From Ogataea parapolymorpha DL-1 (taxonomy: Eukaryota; Ascomycota; Pichiomycetes; Pichiales; Pichiaceae), in NCBI RefSeq assembly GCF_000187245.1, contig NC_027860.1, positions 186,001 to 250,000 of the forward strand: a stretch of 64,000 nt of DNA. Direction: 5' to 3'. Positions within the stretch are counted from its first letter, which is position 1. Each line of letters begins with the position of its first letter. The notes beneath the pieces are model-generated. The model did not search any database. It worked only from the letters and a program-made list of their open reading frames with translations, and had not been told where the DNA came from. The position numbers were made by a program, and so were the translations under genes. Of the stretch, positions 61,662 through 64,000 are shown in pieces.

Positions 61662-62360
61662 ATGGCCTTCGAGGAATTTGGAGATCAGCAGTACGCCATG
61701 GCTCGCTACAGCGAGATGCCGGCCCACCTAGACGAGGAGGGCATAGGCGTTTCGGATGATCTGGAAGAAGAGCTCTCGCCCGAGAACGGCGAGGTGGACA
61801 ACGAGCAAGAGAACGACGCAGAGGACGATTCGGACGAGTTCGGAGGGCCGTCTGGCGCGTTCAGCAACGTTGGACAAGGCCTGAGCGGCAAGTACAAAAA
61901 CATGATGATGCAATACTGGCAGGAAACCATCAATTCGATCGAGCACGATAACCACGACTTCAAGAACCACCAGCTCCCGCTGGCGCGGATCAAGAAAGTG
62001 ATGAAGACCGACGAGGAGGTCAAGATGATCTCTGCAGAGGCGCCGATCCTGTTCGCAAAGGGCTGCGACATCTTCATCACCGAACTGACGATGCGGGCGT
62101 GGATCCACGCCGAGGAGCACAAACGCAGAACGCTGCAGAAGTCCGACATCGCGGCGGCGCTGCAAAAAAGCGACATGTTTGATTTTCTCATCGACATTGT
62201 GCCCCGCGAGGAGGAGAAGCCGCGCAAGAAGCACTCGCAGCACCTTGCGAACCTGCAAAGCCCGATGGACCCGGACTACCAGATGCGCTACCAGCAGCAG
62301 TACATGCAGCAGGTGTATTCTCCGATGCCGATGCAGAAGGGCGACAACTACGAGTACTAG
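61662..62360 (+). CDS. HAP5: CCAAT-binding factor subunit Hap5
   Basis: Hap5 (NF-YC) pairs with Hap3 in the histone-fold heterodimer that recruits Hap2 and Hap4 to CCAAT boxes and activates respiratory genes. The 232-aa product begins [12 protein letters not shown] (61662). An acidic N-terminal region (about 25-65) precedes the histone fold (about 80-180): [50 protein letters not shown] and [19 protein letters not shown]. The downstream [15 protein letters not shown] segment is typical of fungal Hap5. Confidence 0.96.
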   Translation: MAFEEFGDQQYAMARYSEMPAHLDEEGIGVSDDLEEELSPENGEVDNEQENDAEDDSDEFGGPSGAFSNVGQGLSGKYKNMMMQYWQETINSIEHDNHDFKNHQLPLARIKKVMKTDEEVKMISAEAPILFAKGCDIFITELTMRAWIHAEEHKRRTLQKSDIAAALQKSDMFDFLIDIVPREEEKPRKKHSQHLANLQSPMDPDYQMRYQQQYMQQVYSPMPMQKGDNYEY

Positions 62361-62572
62361 GGCTGGCTATGCCTGTTACGTAACGGCTTATATAACGAAT
62401 CGACTTATGTTCTGGCGACGCGGCGCAAAATCTAATCAATCGGTTGATCGATTAATTAATTACACACACACGTGGGCAGCCAATTCCAATTTTTTTTTTT
62501 TTTACCCGCCTTCATAAAACCGTTGCTCGTGTGACCAGTTTCCATTTCAGTTTTAGTGCCAAGTCCTGCGCC

Positions 62573-64000
62573 ATGAAGTTTTCGCACTCGTTGCAGTTCA
62601 ACGCCGTCCCTGAGTGGAAGGAGCACTATCTGGCGTATTCGGCGCTCAAGAAGCTTATCTACGAGCTACAGGAGCTCGTGCTGGAGAATGACAACTCCAA
62701 CACGGCGTCCTCGAAGCTGGCCACGTCGCAAACGTCGGACAACGACGTGCGGTCAAATCTGGCCGGGCTGGAGCTTTCTGGGGCCGCCAAGTGGAAGGTG
62801 TCGCTCATGGACAAGATGGGCTCGTTGAGGCGCAAGAAGGAGGAGGCAACGACCGAGACTCTCGAGCTCGAGTCGATTTCGGAGCAGGAGACGTTAGACC
62901 TGGCAAAGGTCGATCTGGACAAGGTTTCGCCGACCAAGGTGTTTGAGACGGCTCTGTTGAAGGAGCTGCGCAAGATCGACCGTTTCTACACCGCGCAGGA
63001 GAAGGTGATTTTCAGCGAGATCGACCGGCTGCTCAAGGATTTGCATTACTACAAAGAGACTCAGGACGATTTACAGAGGGTCAAGACCAACGACAGACTG
63101 GACCGTTTCAGCAAGGATGTCGAGCGCGACGCGGGAGACGACGACGAGGACGATCTCGAGAGCACGACGGCGTTCTCGACGCTGCTGAGCGACCGCGAGC
63201 TCAACCTCTCGTTCCAGCACGAGGTGAGCTACAAAAAGCGCATTGTGCAGGCGTTCATTGAGCTGTCGGAGCTCAAGTCGTTCATCGAGCTCAACAAGAT
63301 CGGCTTCAGCAAAGTGTGCAAGAAGTTCGACAAGGTGCTGGAACAGCACATTCGCGAGCGCTTTGTCGAGTCGCTCAGCTCGCGGTCCGAGGTGTTTAGT
63401 GCTGCCACGCTCGTCAAGATCGACGACTACCTCGACGAGCTGGTGGAGGTGTATGCTGGCGTGACGCGGGACTCAATTGAGGCTGCTCGGGCGTTTCTGC
63501 GCAGCCATTTGCGCGAACACATCGTTTTCGAGCGCAGCACCGTCTGGAAAGAGATGATCGGTATCGAGAAGGACAAACACAATGCCAAGGGCTCGAACGT
63601 GTTGACGGGCGACGAGGCAGAGCTCAAGGGCATGTTCCAGGTCGAGATGTACAGCACAGAGGTCTCATGGCTACCCTTCCGGCTGGGTGTGCCGAAGTTC
63701 CTGTTCGGCTGGACAGCTTTCAAAATCGCTCTGGCAATTCTCGCGGGCGGTATCTTGCTCGGCGTCAAGACGCTCAACGACCGCACGCAGGGCAACTGTC
63801 TTGCCGTGGTGGCCGTGTGCGCAATTCTATGGGCCACAGAGGCCATCCCGCTGTTTGCCACGTCGCTGCTCGTGCCGTTCCTCGTGGTCACGTGCAACGT
63901 GCTCAAGGACGCCGACACGGGCGAGGTGATGGACGCCGCGGACGCGGCCACCTACATCTTCGGCACGATGTGGAACTCCACGATCATGCTGCTGATCGGC
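62573..64000 (+). CDS. PHO91: SPX-domain low-affinity phosphate transporter (partial)
   Basis: The gene starts at ATG 62573 and is cut by the window end after 476 codons. The N-terminal SPX domain starts MKFSHSLQFNAVPEWKEHY with LKKLIYELQEL; it continues through LKELRKIDRFYTAQEK and FIELNKIGFSKVCKKFDK. The SPX domain senses inositol pyrophosphates. After about residue 375 come the first transmembrane helices of the divalent-anion:Na+ symporter fold (FKIALAILAGGILLG, CLAVVAVCAILWATEAIPLFATSLLVPFLVV). This is the Pho87/Pho90/Pho91 family; the symbol is for the group because the three cannot be separated here. Confidence 0.88.
   Translation, partial: MKFSHSLQFNAVPEWKEHYLAYSALKKLIYELQELVLENDNSNTASSKLATSQTSDNDVRSNLAGLELSGAAKWKVSLMDKMGSLRRKKEEATTETLELESISEQETLDLAKVDLDKVSPTKVFETALLKELRKIDRFYTAQEKVIFSEIDRLLKDLHYYKETQDDLQRVKTNDRLDRFSKDVERDAGDDDEDDLESTTAFSTLLSDRELNLSFQHEVSYKKRIVQAFIELSELKSFIELNKIGFSKVCKKFDKVLEQHIRERFVESLSSRSEVFSAATLVKIDDYLDELVEVYAGVTRDSIEAARAFLRSHLREHIVFERSTVWKEMIGIEKDKHNAKGSNVLTGDEAELKGMFQVEMYSTEVSWLPFRLGVPKFLFGWTAFKIALAILAGGILLGVKTLNDRTQGNCLAVVAVCAILWATEAIPLFATSLLVPFLVVTCNVLKDADTGEVMDAADAATYIFGTMWNSTIMLLIG

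Overview
This is a 64-kb piece of an ascomycetous yeast nuclear chromosome. It carries about 38 closely packed genes, mostly intronless, on both strands, plus one tRNA gene. I see no transposon, LTR, CRISPR or prokaryotic feature. CUG is read as leucine: conserved leucines near the EF-2 N-terminus (about 10420-10435) are CTG, which excludes the CUG-Ser and CUG-Ala yeasts. The roughly half-GC composition, the tandem pair of Old Yellow Enzyme genes and the very short introns fit a methylotrophic Pichiaceae yeast of the Ogataea (Hansenula) polymorpha type. That species-level call is an inference.

Layout. 1-9 kb: an unrecognised helical-repeat protein converges on POL2 (DNA polymerase epsilon). 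9-19 kb: YIF1, spliced EF-2, NTO1 (NuA3), a disordered protein, an RTG3-like bHLH factor, SFT2 and spliced HNT1. 19-27 kb: CDC48, a Pho85-type G1 cyclin, VCX1, a small ORF, spliced PRS3 and a HAD phosphatase. 27-39 kb: TUL1, ERG25, RPL20, a small ORF, a LIM-RhoGAP (RGA), a 1.3-kb non-coding stretch with clustered palindromes, MPP10 and AVT1. 39-48 kb: two OYE paralogues, PSG1, YNG2, EMC1 and tRNA-Asn. 48-55 kb: a 63-aa ORF, a Pro/His-rich protein, a zinc-cluster factor, AZF1 and RPC19. 55-64 kb: spliced DBP2, an unknown protein, mitochondrial ADH3, a TFS1-like PEBP, SNX3/GRD19, HAP5 and an SPX-domain phosphate transporter cut by the window end.

The content is core eukaryotic housekeeping: replication, translation, ribosome biogenesis, chromatin, secretion and ER quality control, ion and phosphate transport, and sterol and redox metabolism. 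No single pathway is clustered. The regulatory and architectural signals are the more interesting part. SBF/MBF-type sites precede the G1 cyclin and POL2. Rpn4-like (PACE) sites precede CDC48. A TATA plus Yap1-type promoter is conserved in both OYE copies. A Cbf1 palindrome precedes RPL20. All four introns have a fixed 7-8-nt branch-point to 3' splice-site distance. There are extremely short or overlapping gene boundaries (YNG2/EMC1 stops share CTAG; SNX3 and HAP5 starts are 67 bp apart). TTACGTAA palindromes recur between genes. I found no convincing new multi-gene system.
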